From: JAUILA01 sp050289805
GTDB taxonomy: Bacteria; Bacteroidota; Bacteroidia; Cytophagales; Cyclobacteriaceae
Length of the DNA: 64,000 bases
Direction: 5' to 3'
NCBI GenBank assembly: GCA_050289805.1
Contig: JBNKGL010000002.1
Coordinates: 186,001 to 250,000, forward strand
Each line of letters opens with the position of its first letter. Within the stretch, counting starts at the first letter, position 1. The notes under the pieces were generated by a model. It was not told the origin of the DNA. It did no database searches and saw only the letters and a list, made by a program, of their open reading frames with translations. The translations under genes were made by a program, and so were the position numbers. Below, piece after piece: positions 26,782 through 34,571 of this stretch.

Positions 26782-27474
26782 ATGAAATATAAGCATACGA
26801 TTCTCCTTATTGTTACATTCCTGTTCCTGGCAACAGGATCATTATTTGCCCAGCAGTCTCAGGAAAGAAATGTCGGTTCATTCAGCGAAATAAAAGTTGG
26901 TGAGGCGATCGATCTTTATCTCATCCCGGGTTCTGAAGACAAGCTGCGAATAGAAATTGAAGATGGCCGCTTCGATGACGTTGAAACAAAAGTATCCGGC
27001 GGCACGCTCAAAATCGGTATGCGGCCTGGTAATTACAGGCATGCCGTAAAGGTATACGCCACATATCGCAAGCTTGATGGTATCACCGCCACAAGTGCCA
27101 GTAATGTCTATACCGAAGGGACACTCCGTACCAACAGACTCAATATTTCAATTTCCAGTGCAGCATCTGCTGAGATGGAGATTGAGGCAGAATTACTTCA
27201 GATAAGTGTGAGTAGTTCAGGCGATCTGGAAATAAGCGGAACGGCGCAAAATGCGAATATAGATGTATCCAGTGCAGGCGACGTGGATGCCTATGACCTG
27301 GTGGTTGACAATGTTCAGGTACAGGCGAGCAGCGCCGGTGATGCCAAGGTATATGCAAAAAACGCCATCCAGGCCCATGCCAGCAGTGGCGGATCTGTAA
27401 AATATCGCGGCAATCCACCACGATCGCAAACAGACAGCAGCAGTGGAGGCTCTGTAAGGAAATCAGGAGAATAA
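26782..27474 (+). CDS. head-GIN domain (DUF2807) secreted protein
   Basis: 230 residues with a signal peptide (LLIVTFLFLATGSLFAQ). It carries the DUF2807 putative autotransporter-adhesin head-GIN repeat: short beta-helix turns rich in Ser/Gly/Ala such as ISVSSSGDLEIS, IDVSSAGDVDAYD and VQASSAGDAKVYA, each about 20 residues. It is expected at the periplasm or cell surface. Genes of this type are frequent in Bacteroidota and often lie near stress or sensor genes, but their function is unknown. It is monocistronic with its own terminator. Confidence 0.88.
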   Translation: MKYKHTILLIVTFLFLATGSLFAQQSQERNVGSFSEIKVGEAIDLYLIPGSEDKLRIEIEDGRFDDVETKVSGGTLKIGMRPGNYRHAVKVYATYRKLDGITATSASNVYTEGTLRTNRLNISISSAASAEMEIEAELLQISVSSSGDLEISGTAQNANIDVSSAGDVDAYDLVVDNVQVQASSAGDAKVYAKNAIQAHASSGGSVKYRGNPPRSQTDSSSGGSVRKSGE

Positions 27475-27480
27475 AAATGA

Positions 27481-27512
27481 AACCCTGGCAGAAATGTCAG
27501 GGTTATTTTTTT
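27481..27512. terminator. strong terminator with GAAA tetraloop
   Basis: AACCCTGGCA and TGTCAGGGTT pair (ten pairs, one G-U) around GAAA, followed by A and seven T. It lies seven nt after the GIN gene and includes the last codons of the small convergent ORF at 27503, for which it may also serve. Confidence 0.8.
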
Positions 27513-27793
27513 CGTCTTGCACGAAGACGTTCTTCCTGTTGATTTAATTCAAAATTCAACAATGCGTCATGGAAATGCCTGAAATAGTCATCCGTGATTG
27601 CACTTGCCGATGTGTCAAAATGAGACACATTTTTCCATTTGCCTGATAACTTCTGAATCGAAAAATTAATCATATTCTTTCTGTTCAGTCTTAAAAATCC
27701 GTTGGTCTGAAGAAACTCATACCAAACAAGTATGCATAACGAGTAAAACGGAAAAAATGTTCTATAATTATAAAAAGTGTTAATATCGTACAT
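27503..27793 (-). CDS. possible small protein of unknown function
   Basis: 96 codons. The N-terminal half is rich in Phe/Tyr (TFYNYRTFFPFYSLCILVW) and may be one membrane segment; the C-terminal half is soluble and ends in a charged helix (LNQQEERLRARRKK). It ends exactly at the shared terminator, and the composition looks protein-like, but no family is recognised and no -7 box was found. The ATG lies within a 17-nt palindrome (27787-27803). If it is not a gene, 27513-27920 holds no other feature I can support. Confidence 0.4.
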   Translation of the reverse strand: MYDINTFYNYRTFFPFYSLCILVWYEFLQTNGFLRLNRKNMINFSIQKLSGKWKNVSHFDTSASAITDDYFRHFHDALLNFELNQQEERLRARRKK

Positions 27794-27803
27794 GATATGT
27801 ACG
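27787..27803. repeat. 17-nt perfect palindrome
   Basis: CGTACAT and ATGTACG arms separated by GAT. It covers the start codon of the small minus-strand ORF and lies 118 nt upstream of the DUF4407 gene. It could be an operator or a hairpin. Confidence 0.4.
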
Positions 27804-27920
27804 GAATTGAACAGGTACGAAACGGGAAATCGACCGTTTGCATACGATAAAGCCTGATTTTATTGATGGCATATCTATTGTGGTTACACAACAGATCTGA
27901 ACTTTTTACGTTATCACCGC

Positions 27921-28973
27921 ATGAATAGCATCACTCGTTTTTTTTGGGTTTGTTCAGGAGCACATCTTGATACCCTCGAGCAATGCCCCAGTGAGTCATC
28001 CAAATATACAGGTATAGGGGCTACCATATTTTTCACCGGATTGTTTGCCGCCATTGCTGCAGGTTATGCCTTATACACCGTTTTTGACAATGCCATTTGG
28101 GCCAGTCTCTTCGGGTTGGTCTGGGGATTGATGATTTTCAATCTTGACCGATATATTGTGTCCGGGATGCGGAAGGAGGGATCCCCATGGAAACAGGGAC
28201 TCACTGCGATGCCACGTCTGATTCTTGCACTGCTCATTTCCCTTGTTATTGCAAAGCCTCTTGAATTGAAGATTTTTGAAAAGGAAATTGGCGAGGAACT
28301 GTTGGTAATGCATCAGGAAAAGAAAAAGGAGCAGGAGGAACTTATCCGTGATCGGTATGAAGCAGATCGGAATTTAGCGGAATTGCAGATTCAGAATTTG
28401 CAAAATGAAATAAACGAAAAAGCATCTGTGCGGGATGACCTGGCACGAATTGCGCGTGAAGAGGCGGATGGCACAGGTGGAACGATGCAAAGAAATGCCG
28501 GCCCAATCTACAAGATCAAAAAGGCCGATGCCGACAGGGCGGAAGAGGAGTTTGAAGAAGTTCGTAAAAGAAATACGGAACTGATCGCAGAACAGCGCGG
28601 GCAGCTGGCCTTGGTCGATAGCGCTATGCTGGCAGATCGTGCCTCCATGAATGCAGAAGTTGCGGATGGCCCTGCGGCGCGAATGGATGCTTTAAGCAGG
28701 CTTACAAAAGAGAGCAGTGCCATCTGGATGGCTAATATTTTCATTATTCTCCTATTCCTGGCAGTGGAAACTGCCCCGATTTTTGTGAAACTTATTTCCT
28801 ATAAAGGCCCCTATGATCATCAGGTAAGGGTAGTGGAATATCCATACGAAACAAATCGTATTGAGAAAATCGCGAGAAATACAGCGGAAACAAGGGAGAA
28901 AACTGCCGACTTGCCTGAATTCGACCGGAAGCAGGCGAATGATAAACTTGATGTTCTGTTAAAGTCAGGGTAA
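27921..28973 (+). CDS. DUF4407 membrane protein
   Basis: 350 residues. Hydrophobic segments lie at about residues 30-75 (two close helices), 88-110 and 268-290. Between the third and fourth is a long charged coiled coil (about residues 125-245). This is the standard layout of DUF4407, including FNLDRYIVSGMRKEG after the second helix. The function of the family is unknown; the shape suggests a membrane-anchored coiled-coil scaffold. The last nine bases overlap the convergent flippase-like gene. Confidence 0.85.
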   Translation: MNSITRFFWVCSGAHLDTLEQCPSESSKYTGIGATIFFTGLFAAIAAGYALYTVFDNAIWASLFGLVWGLMIFNLDRYIVSGMRKEGSPWKQGLTAMPRLILALLISLVIAKPLELKIFEKEIGEELLVMHQEKKKEQEELIRDRYEADRNLAELQIQNLQNEINEKASVRDDLARIAREEADGTGGTMQRNAGPIYKIKKADADRAEEEFEEVRKRNTELIAEQRGQLALVDSAMLADRASMNAEVADGPAARMDALSRLTKESSAIWMANIFIILLFLAVETAPIFVKLISYKGPYDHQVRVVEYPYETNRIEKIARNTAETREKTADLPEFDRKQANDKLDVLLKSG

Positions 28974-29900
28974 ACCGGAACCTTGTTCTTCCCAGTGACG
29001 ATCTTCCATTGTATGCTGAAATAGCAAACCAATCAGTGAGCTAATTGCTGTGAGTAGAAAGAATAAAAGTGATACGGCCACTGAAATTTCCTGATCCAAT
29101 CCGAAGAACTGTGCTCCATACAGGAACACAAGTTCCCGCAATCCCAATCCACCAATAGTTACGGGGATGATGGTTGCCACCGAAGACGCCAGGAAGATTG
29201 ATAAATAGGCGATGATATTACTATCAATCTGTAATCCATACAGAAGGGCAAGGACTGAACCCATTTGAATGATCTGCACGCCAAGCGAAAGCGGGAGTGT
29301 CACAGGTAAAACCTTCCTGAAACGGGGGAATATTTTTACATAAATGAATATGCCAACAGGTATTGAAAGGATTGCCATCCAGAATATCCATGAAGGAACT
29401 TCCGGGAGCGAAGGAATTAGCACATAGCTCATCGCAACGATCAGCATATATATTGCCATCAGACCATTGAGACGATCGGCGATCATGGCTTTAATCAACC
29501 CTGAAAGGGGAACCCCAAACCGTGTTTTCAGGAGGTACGCTTTATATCCATCTCCACCCACACCTCCTGGAAGGAGCAGGTTGTAGAACATCCCGATATA
29601 GTAGAGTTTCAGATTAAAAATTTCCGTTATATGAATTCCGATGCTTTGGAAAAATTTGTTTAACCTGAAGCTGCTCAGGACCTGGGATGCATTAAAGGCA
29701 ATCAGTGCAGCGATTACAAACAGGGGATTGCTTGAGGCCAGGTACTTAAGTGACGTGTTGAAATCTATTTGTGTATAGAGCAGGTAAAGTGCAATGAATG
29801 ACCCGGCAACCTTAATTATTAACTTGAGCCGTTCTTTCAACTTCGATTGGCCTGGAGATGATGCGCCTGATTTTATAGATTGTTTTGTGCTGGGATTCAT
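28965..29900 (-). CDS. lysylphosphatidylglycerol-synthase-type flippase membrane protein
   Basis: 311 residues from the ATG at 29900, with about eight transmembrane helices. The motif FYNLLLPGGVGGDGYKAYLL and the later IPVTIGGLGLRE are hallmarks of the UPF0104/AglD-type integral membrane family related to the MprF flippase domain. With this start the gene overlaps the upstream glycosyltransferase by 89 nt; a TTG about 20 codons later would cut the overlap to about 30. Either way the two are coupled, suggesting that the membrane protein handles the lipid-linked sugar made by the transferase. Confidence 0.82.
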   Translation of the reverse strand: MNPSTKQSIKSGASSPGQSKLKERLKLIIKVAGSFIALYLLYTQIDFNTSLKYLASSNPLFVIAALIAFNASQVLSSFRLNKFFQSIGIHITEIFNLKLYYIGMFYNLLLPGGVGGDGYKAYLLKTRFGVPLSGLIKAMIADRLNGLMAIYMLIVAMSYVLIPSLPEVPSWIFWMAILSIPVGIFIYVKIFPRFRKVLPVTLPLSLGVQIIQMGSVLALLYGLQIDSNIIAYLSIFLASSVATIIPVTIGGLGLRELVFLYGAQFFGLDQEISVAVSLLFFLLTAISSLIGLLFQHTMEDRHWEEQGSGLP

Positions 29901-30804
29901 AATAAGTACGCATGATAAGTTCCATAATGATGCCAAAGGTGAGGAGCTGAATTCCGCCAATCAGTAGAATTGCGCCAAGGATGAGAATAGGTCTTCCCCA
30001 TATATCCTGTCCCATAATTTTTAAAATGAGCAGGTAAATATAAATCGCAGTTCCAATTGCCATTGAAATAATACCTGCAGGCCCAAAGAGGTGGATAGGC
30101 CTCTTGAGATATTTCTGAAGGAAAAGCAACAGTATTAAATCACTTACCACCCGCATGGTACGACCAATTCCGTACTTTGACTGCCCGAATTGACGCGGAT
30201 GGTGTTTTACATCCATTTCGGCAATTCGTGCCCCGTCAAGGCTTGCAAGGATCGGGATGAACCGGTGCATTTCACCGTACAGACGCAGGTTTTTTGCCGT
30301 ATCACTTCGAAACACTTTCAATGTACAGCCATAGTCATGGACATGCACACTGGAGAAATTTCGTATTAAATAATTTGCGATTTTACTGGGCACCTTTCTT
30401 AAGATGAACCCATCCTGACGATTTTTTCTGTTTCCAACAACCACATCCTGATCTTCCTTCAGTAGCTTTTCCAGCATTTCAGGGATATCGGTCGGGTCGT
30501 TCTGAAGGTCGGCATCCATCGTTGCAATAAATTCGCCCTTGGCTTGTCCGATACCGGCTGCCATGGCGGCGGTCTGACCATAATTTCTGTTCAAAACGAC
30601 GATATGGTGATTTTCCCCGATGTATTTCTGCAGCTCCGCCACCGTTCCGTCTGTTGATCCGTCATCCACAAAAATCACCTCATAATTTAACCCCTCCAAG
30701 GCGTTGTCGATGTTTTTAACAAGATGCGGTACATTTTCCCGCTCATTAAGAAGCGTGGTAACAACTGAAATTTTCGGGGAGGCTACTTCCATGATAATTT
30801 TCAA
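29812..30804 (-). CDS. GT2 glycosyltransferase, polyprenyl-phosphate type
   Basis: 330 residues. The GT-A domain has VVTTLLNERENVP, EVIFVDDGSTDGT and the metal-binding DADLQNDP. The C-terminus has two transmembrane helices (about residues 235-260 and 270-295), as in ArnC/GtrB-like enzymes that load a sugar on undecaprenyl phosphate at the inner membrane. It is the first gene of a two-gene unit with the flippase-like protein. An alternative start four codons in (30792) is possible. The sugar is unknown. Confidence 0.88.
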   Translation of the reverse strand: MKIIMEVASPKISVVTTLLNERENVPHLVKNIDNALEGLNYEVIFVDDGSTDGTVAELQKYIGENHHIVVLNRNYGQTAAMAAGIGQAKGEFIATMDADLQNDPTDIPEMLEKLLKEDQDVVVGNRKNRQDGFILRKVPSKIANYLIRNFSSVHVHDYGCTLKVFRSDTAKNLRLYGEMHRFIPILASLDGARIAEMDVKHHPRQFGQSKYGIGRTMRVVSDLILLLFLQKYLKRPIHLFGPAGIISMAIGTAIYIYLLILKIMGQDIWGRPILILGAILLIGGIQLLTFGIIMELIMRTYYESQHKTIYKIRRIISRPIEVERTAQVNN

Positions 30805-30893
30805 AATGATTTAATAAGCTACGTAATTGTAAACTTATTTGTTCAAAATAAATAACGCCATTTTGTGCGAGCTAATTTAGGAATTATTGAAAT

Positions 30894-31010
30894 ATGGAGC
30901 GAAAATTTCCATTAATACTACTGCTTCTCACAATAATCCTATGTTTTGCCAATATCGGGGGCAATAAGGAAACCTGCATCCATGACGATACCAAAACACT
31001 TATTAAATGA
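30894..31010 (+). CDS. possible 38-residue secreted or membrane peptide
   Basis: Within the 437-nt gap between the glycosyltransferase and glutamine synthetase genes, an ATG at 30894 opens a 38-codon frame. It codes MERKFPLILLLLTIILCFA and then a polar tail with one Cys (NKETCIHDDTKTLIK). A charged start, an 11-residue hydrophobic core and small residues after it look like a signal peptide. An imperfect -7 box (TAATTTAG, 30873-30880) lies 13 nt upstream. There is no homologue to cite; a chance ORF remains possible. The rest of the gap is AT-rich and shows only the glnN promoter. Confidence 0.35.
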   Translation: MERKFPLILLLLTIILCFANIGGNKETCIHDDTKTLIK

Positions 31011-31205
31011 ATGCCGAATGTTAATTCGCAATATAGATATACAGGTAACTAACTGGCTCATGGCATTGAATATGAAATCTGCGTTACATGGGCCGAAATA
31101 CGATATTTATTAGGAGTAAGATGATTTTCCAGGCGATTTTCTGAATGATAACGATATATTTTTAAAATGATGGATCAATTATTACCCTCATGGTCAAAAT
31201 ATTGA

Positions 31206-31213
31206 TATTTTTG
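31206..31213 (+). promoter_or_regulatory. -7 promoter element of glutamine synthetase
   Basis: TATTTTTG exactly matches TAnnTTTG, 28 nt before the ATG at 31242. No clear -33 box at the normal spacing, which could mean the promoter needs an activator. Confidence 0.5.
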
Positions 31214-31241
31214 TTTTTACATTAAATAAATCAACAACCAC

Positions 31242-33401
31242 ATGACTACAATGCGAAAAAAGGCCCTCGAGAGGGCAAATAGTCGTCCTAAGATTAAAGT
31301 TGAATCACCGGGACGAATTTCAGAATATTTCGGTCAGGATGTTTTCGGCTTACTGGAAATGCAAAAACTTCTTGCTCCGGATGTTTTTAAAAAAGTAAGC
31401 AGAGCAATAGATGAAGGCACCAAGATTGATATTGAAACTGCTGATGCAGTAGCATCCGCTGCAAAGTCCTGGGCAACCTCTAAGGGAGCCACTCATTATA
31501 CCCACTGGTTTCAGCCCCTTACAGGATCTACTGCTGAAAAACATGATACATTTTTCGATTCACTTTCGGGTATAGAAAAATTCAAAGGTACCGAGCTTGT
31601 ACAGCAGGAACCGGATGCATCTTCATTTCCAAGCGGAGGTATTCGCAGTACTTTTGAAGCACGTGGTTATACGGCCTGGGATCCTTCGTCTCCGATGTTT
31701 ATTTATGGTGTGACGCTCTGTATCCCTACAATTTTCGTATCATTTACCGGAGAATTACTGGATAATAAGGCACCTCTGATGAAAGCCGTGGATGCGGTAG
31801 ATCAGGCGGCCACGCGGGTTGTTCAGCTGTTTGATAAGAAGGTGACTCGTGTTAAACCTTCACTGGGATGTGAACAGGAATATTTTGTCGTTGACAAGGA
31901 CCTTTATAATGCCCGTCCCGACCTGGTAATGGGAGGACGTACTGTATTTGGGCATAACCCCGCGAGAGGACAGCAGCTTGATGACCATTATTTCGGCTCG
32001 ATCCCTCCGCGTATTTATAATTACATGAAGGATTTTGAAATCGAAGCCCTGAAACTTGGCATTCCTGTGAGTACACGACACAATGAGGTGGCTCCAAGTC
32101 AGTTCGAAGTTGCTCCCGTTTTTGAAGACATCAACGTAGCTACGGATCATAACCAGCTGCTGATGGATGTGATGTCGAAAGTGGCAGAACGTCATAATCT
32201 TAAAGTTCTTTTTCATGAGAAGCCATTTGCCGGACTGAACGGTACGGGAAAGCATAATAACTGGTCATTGATTACCAATACAGGAATTAACCTGTTCAAG
32301 CCGAGCAGCAGTGCACGGGAAAACCTGTTGTTCCTGGTATTCTTTGTGAATACGATTAAGGCGGTTTATGAATATGCAGATCTACTTCGCGCAAGCATTG
32401 CATCTGCCGGTAACGACCATCGTCTGGGAGCAAACGAGGCTCCACCTGCGATCATGTCTGTATTTATCGGTTCTACACTTACCGCAGTTCTTGATGAACT
32501 TGAGAAGAATGGTAATGTGAAGGTGGAGAAGGGAGATAACATGTACATGAAGCTTGGAATTGATAAGATTCCCCAGATCATACTGGATAATACAGACCGT
32601 AACCGTACGTCGCCTTTTGCCTTTACTGGTAATAAGTTTGAGTTCCGCGCAGTTGGTGGAGCCGCCAACGTGGCAGCACCAATGACTGTACTGAACCTTA
32701 TCGTTGCTCAACAGCTCAATGAATTCTACAACGAAGTTGAGAAGGAAATTGAAAAGGGTTCTGAAAAACGAATGGCTGTAGTAAAGGTATTGCGTAAGTA
32801 TATCAAGGACAGCAAAAAAATCCGGTTCGAGGGAGATGGTTATTCGGATGAATGGGTGAAGGAAGCAGAGAAACGCGGACTTGAAAATGTGAAAGACACC
32901 CCTCATGCGCTTGATGCCTACATCACCAAGAAATCGAAGAAGATATTTGAAGCCAACGGTGTGTTGAGTGAGACCGAACTGGAAGCACGCAATGAGATTC
33001 ACTGGGAGAACTACATTATGAAGATTCAGATTGAATCACGTGTGATGGGAGATCTGGCGGTAAATCATATCGTTCCAACAGCTATCAACTATCAGAATAA
33101 GCTTATTCAGAATGCCAATGGTTTGAAAGGACTTGGAATATCAAATAAAGAAGTTGTTAAGGTTATCGAAAAGATTTCCGGATATATTCATACCATTCAG
33201 ACTGAGGTTGACAACATGATTGAAGAACGCAAGCGCGTAAATAAAATCGAAGATACCCGTGATAAAGCAATTGCTTACTGCGATGATGTGAAAGGGAAAT
33301 ATTTCGATAAAATTCGATATGCGGTTGATAAACTTGAACTTCTGATTGATGATGAAGACTGGCCTCTCGTGAAATATCGCGAAATGTTATTCCTGCGTTA
33401 A
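31242..33401 (+). CDS. glnN: glutamine synthetase type III
   Basis: 719 residues, the size of the GSIII family (about 700-730), well above GSI. It makes glutamine from glutamate and ammonia in the cytoplasm. Conserved parts include SLGCEQEYFVVDKDLY, STRHNEVAPSQFEVAPVFE, KPFAGLNGTGKHNNWS (ATP and ammonia sites) and NRTSPFAFTGNKFEFRAVG. The C-terminal helical domain follows. It is monocistronic, with its own promoter and a strong terminator. A second ATG three codons downstream is possible as the start. No GlnK or ammonium transporter gene is adjacent. Confidence 0.97.
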   Translation: MTTMRKKALERANSRPKIKVESPGRISEYFGQDVFGLLEMQKLLAPDVFKKVSRAIDEGTKIDIETADAVASAAKSWATSKGATHYTHWFQPLTGSTAEKHDTFFDSLSGIEKFKGTELVQQEPDASSFPSGGIRSTFEARGYTAWDPSSPMFIYGVTLCIPTIFVSFTGELLDNKAPLMKAVDAVDQAATRVVQLFDKKVTRVKPSLGCEQEYFVVDKDLYNARPDLVMGGRTVFGHNPARGQQLDDHYFGSIPPRIYNYMKDFEIEALKLGIPVSTRHNEVAPSQFEVAPVFEDINVATDHNQLLMDVMSKVAERHNLKVLFHEKPFAGLNGTGKHNNWSLITNTGINLFKPSSSARENLLFLVFFVNTIKAVYEYADLLRASIASAGNDHRLGANEAPPAIMSVFIGSTLTAVLDELEKNGNVKVEKGDNMYMKLGIDKIPQIILDNTDRNRTSPFAFTGNKFEFRAVGGAANVAAPMTVLNLIVAQQLNEFYNEVEKEIEKGSEKRMAVVKVLRKYIKDSKKIRFEGDGYSDEWVKEAEKRGLENVKDTPHALDAYITKKSKKIFEANGVLSETELEARNEIHWENYIMKIQIESRVMGDLAVNHIVPTAINYQNKLIQNANGLKGLGISNKEVVKVIEKISGYIHTIQTEVDNMIEERKRVNKIEDTRDKAIAYCDDVKGKYFDKIRYAVDKLELLIDDEDWPLVKYREMLFLR

Positions 33402-33421
33402 TTCAGGAATTCACCATAAAG

Positions 33422-33454
33422 AAAAGGCCATTGGAAACAATGGCCTTTTTATTT
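33422..33454 (+). terminator. glnN terminator
   Basis: AAAAGGCCATTG and CAATGGCCTTTT form a 12-pair perfect stem closed by GAAA and followed by TATTTA. It lies 20 nt after the glnN stop. Confidence 0.85.
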
Positions 33455-33506
33455 AGGGTCGAACAGAAGATTTTTTAAAATTATGCACCCCCCGTCAACA
33501 CATGTG

Positions 33507-33651
33507 CGACCCCCGCTTTGCAGGGGTCGTTCGAAATAACTCAATTTGGCTCACATATATGACCCACGCTATCGCATGGGTCAATCCTAAAAGGTATGTA
33601 TAGCAATATAATGGGAATCTTTCGGATACAACCCTTGTGAAACGGGGTCGA
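33507..33651 (+). repeat. 145-bp palindrome triad, copy 1
   Basis: Contains hairpins at 33507-33529, 33561-33582 (arms GACCCA/TGGGTC) and about 33631-33651. The third hairpin is the first one inverted and decayed. It is repeated after 28 bases as copy 2 with the same length. Confidence 0.85.
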
Positions 33652-33679
33652 GTATGTCAGATAGCGACGTAGAGCTTAT

Positions 33680-33824
33680 CGACCCTCGCTTTGAAGGGGT
33701 CGTTCGAAATAACTCAATTTGGCTCACATATATGACCCACGCTATCGCATGGGTCAATCCACAAAGGTATGTACAGCAATATAATGGGAGTCTTTCAGAT
33801 TCTAAACTTGTGAAACGGGGTCGA
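33680..33824 (+). repeat. 145-bp palindrome triad, copy 2
   Basis: Same length as copy 1 with only scattered substitutions; the inner 60 bases, from the first to the second hairpin, are nearly identical. Hairpins at 33680-33702, 33734-33755 and about 33804-33824. It ends eight bases before the stop of the transposase-like gene. Confidence 0.85.
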
Positions 33825-33831
33825 ATAGATA

Positions 33832-34248
33832 TCATTTATTGACATCCATTTGATCATTCAAAATTTTGATTTGATGGTGTTCTTTTTGGCTCTGAATATA
33901 ATTCTTAATCATTTCCAAGTCTCGCTCATTGTATGATATGATTGCATAACCACGCTGCCATTTGAATTCAATTCCACGCCCTAATTTGTTTCTAATGAAT
34001 GAAGAAGACGATTTTTTTATTTCCCGAACAAGGCTTGAAACCATTTCATTTGGTGAGAACTTTATTAAAAGATGAATATGATCCGGCATGCCATTGATTG
34101 CAATAGATTTATTTCCGCGGTTATTAATTATACCTGCTATGTATTTGTATAATTGGTCTTCCCAAGTTGGTGATATCAGAGGTTTTCTTCCCTGTACCGA
34201 AAAAACAATTTGAATAAAGTGTGCTGAATATGTTTTCCCTAATTGCAT
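33832..34248 (-). CDS. REP-associated tyrosine transposase (IS200-like, Y1 HUH)
   Basis: 138 residues from the ATG at 34248 (MQLGKTYSAHFIQIVFSVQG, the usual family start). The HUH metal motif is in GMPDHIHLLIKF and the single catalytic tyrosine is probably in EMIKNYIQSQKEHH, so both active-site parts of a Y1 transposase/relaxase-fold nuclease are present and the gene looks intact. It lies alone between palindromes, without the TnpB gene of IS605. Such RAYTs nick REP hairpins in single-stranded form; the hairpins around it are the expected substrate. Confidence 0.85.
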   Translation of the reverse strand: MQLGKTYSAHFIQIVFSVQGRKPLISPTWEDQLYKYIAGIINNRGNKSIAINGMPDHIHLLIKFSPNEMVSSLVREIKKSSSSFIRNKLGRGIEFKWQRGYAIISYNERDLEMIKNYIQSQKEHHQIKILNDQMDVNK

Positions 34249-34317
34249 GGTTGAATCACTACAAAGTGACGGACACTTCAATTAGAATATTTTATCAGCT
34301 GAAATTTTTATTTATTC

Positions 34318-34471
34318 TACCCTCGCTTTGCAAGGGTCAGACGAAGATGCAAACCAGATCTCGCATATTTGACCCACGCTTCGGCATGGGTCAATTCTCA
34401 CCGATTGTCATGCGGGTGCAACATGATGCCTTGTGGGATTAAATGGAGCGACCCCTGTGAAACGGGGGTCG
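34318..34471 (+). repeat. palindrome triad, copy 3 (diverged)
   Basis: Hairpins at 34318-34338 (ACCCT/AGGGT arms), 34371-34392 (arms GACCCA/TGGGTC with a TTCG loop) and 34449-34471. The sequence between hairpins is unlike that of copies 1 and 2, while hairpin order and structure are kept, as if selected. Confidence 0.75.
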
Positions 34472-34500
34472 AATAATTGAGAAATTGACCTGAATAAAAA

Positions 34501-34523
34501 CGACCCCTGCAAAGCGGGGGTCG
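34501..34523 (-). repeat. terminal inverted REP hairpin
   Basis: An exact reverse complement of 33507-33529 over 23 bases. It and the hairpin at 34449-34471 are both followed by the same bases, GAATAATT. It lies 48 nt from the stop of the S41 protease gene and may help terminate it. Confidence 0.85.
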
Positions 34524-34571
34524 AATAATTCAATCCTCCTTGAGTCTTCTTAACTCTATTGAGGAATTCAA

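Larger units (their letters stand above)
33507..34523. mobile_element. RAYT/REP-type palindrome element
   Basis: A 1,017-bp locus with a transposase-like gene at its centre and ten imperfect palindromes around it. The first 23 bases (33507-33529) and the last 23 (34501-34523) are exact inverted copies. Most palindromes share one structure: GACCC-type arms of five to seven pairs, then an opposed C and A, two more pairs and a three- or four-base loop. Three groups of three hairpins occur (two left and one right of the gene), plus the final inverted one. This is the organisation of REP sequences with their REP-associated tyrosine transposase (RAYT). Confidence 0.75.

Noticed and set aside
32382..33002. 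206-codon frame antisense to glutamine synthetase
   Set aside because: Lies fully within glnN and has no family features.
33507..33824. Short frames across the palindromes on both strands (60-80 codons)
   Set aside because: They arise from the 145-bp repeats and show the same peptide segments forward and reverse because of the palindromes; no coding signal.
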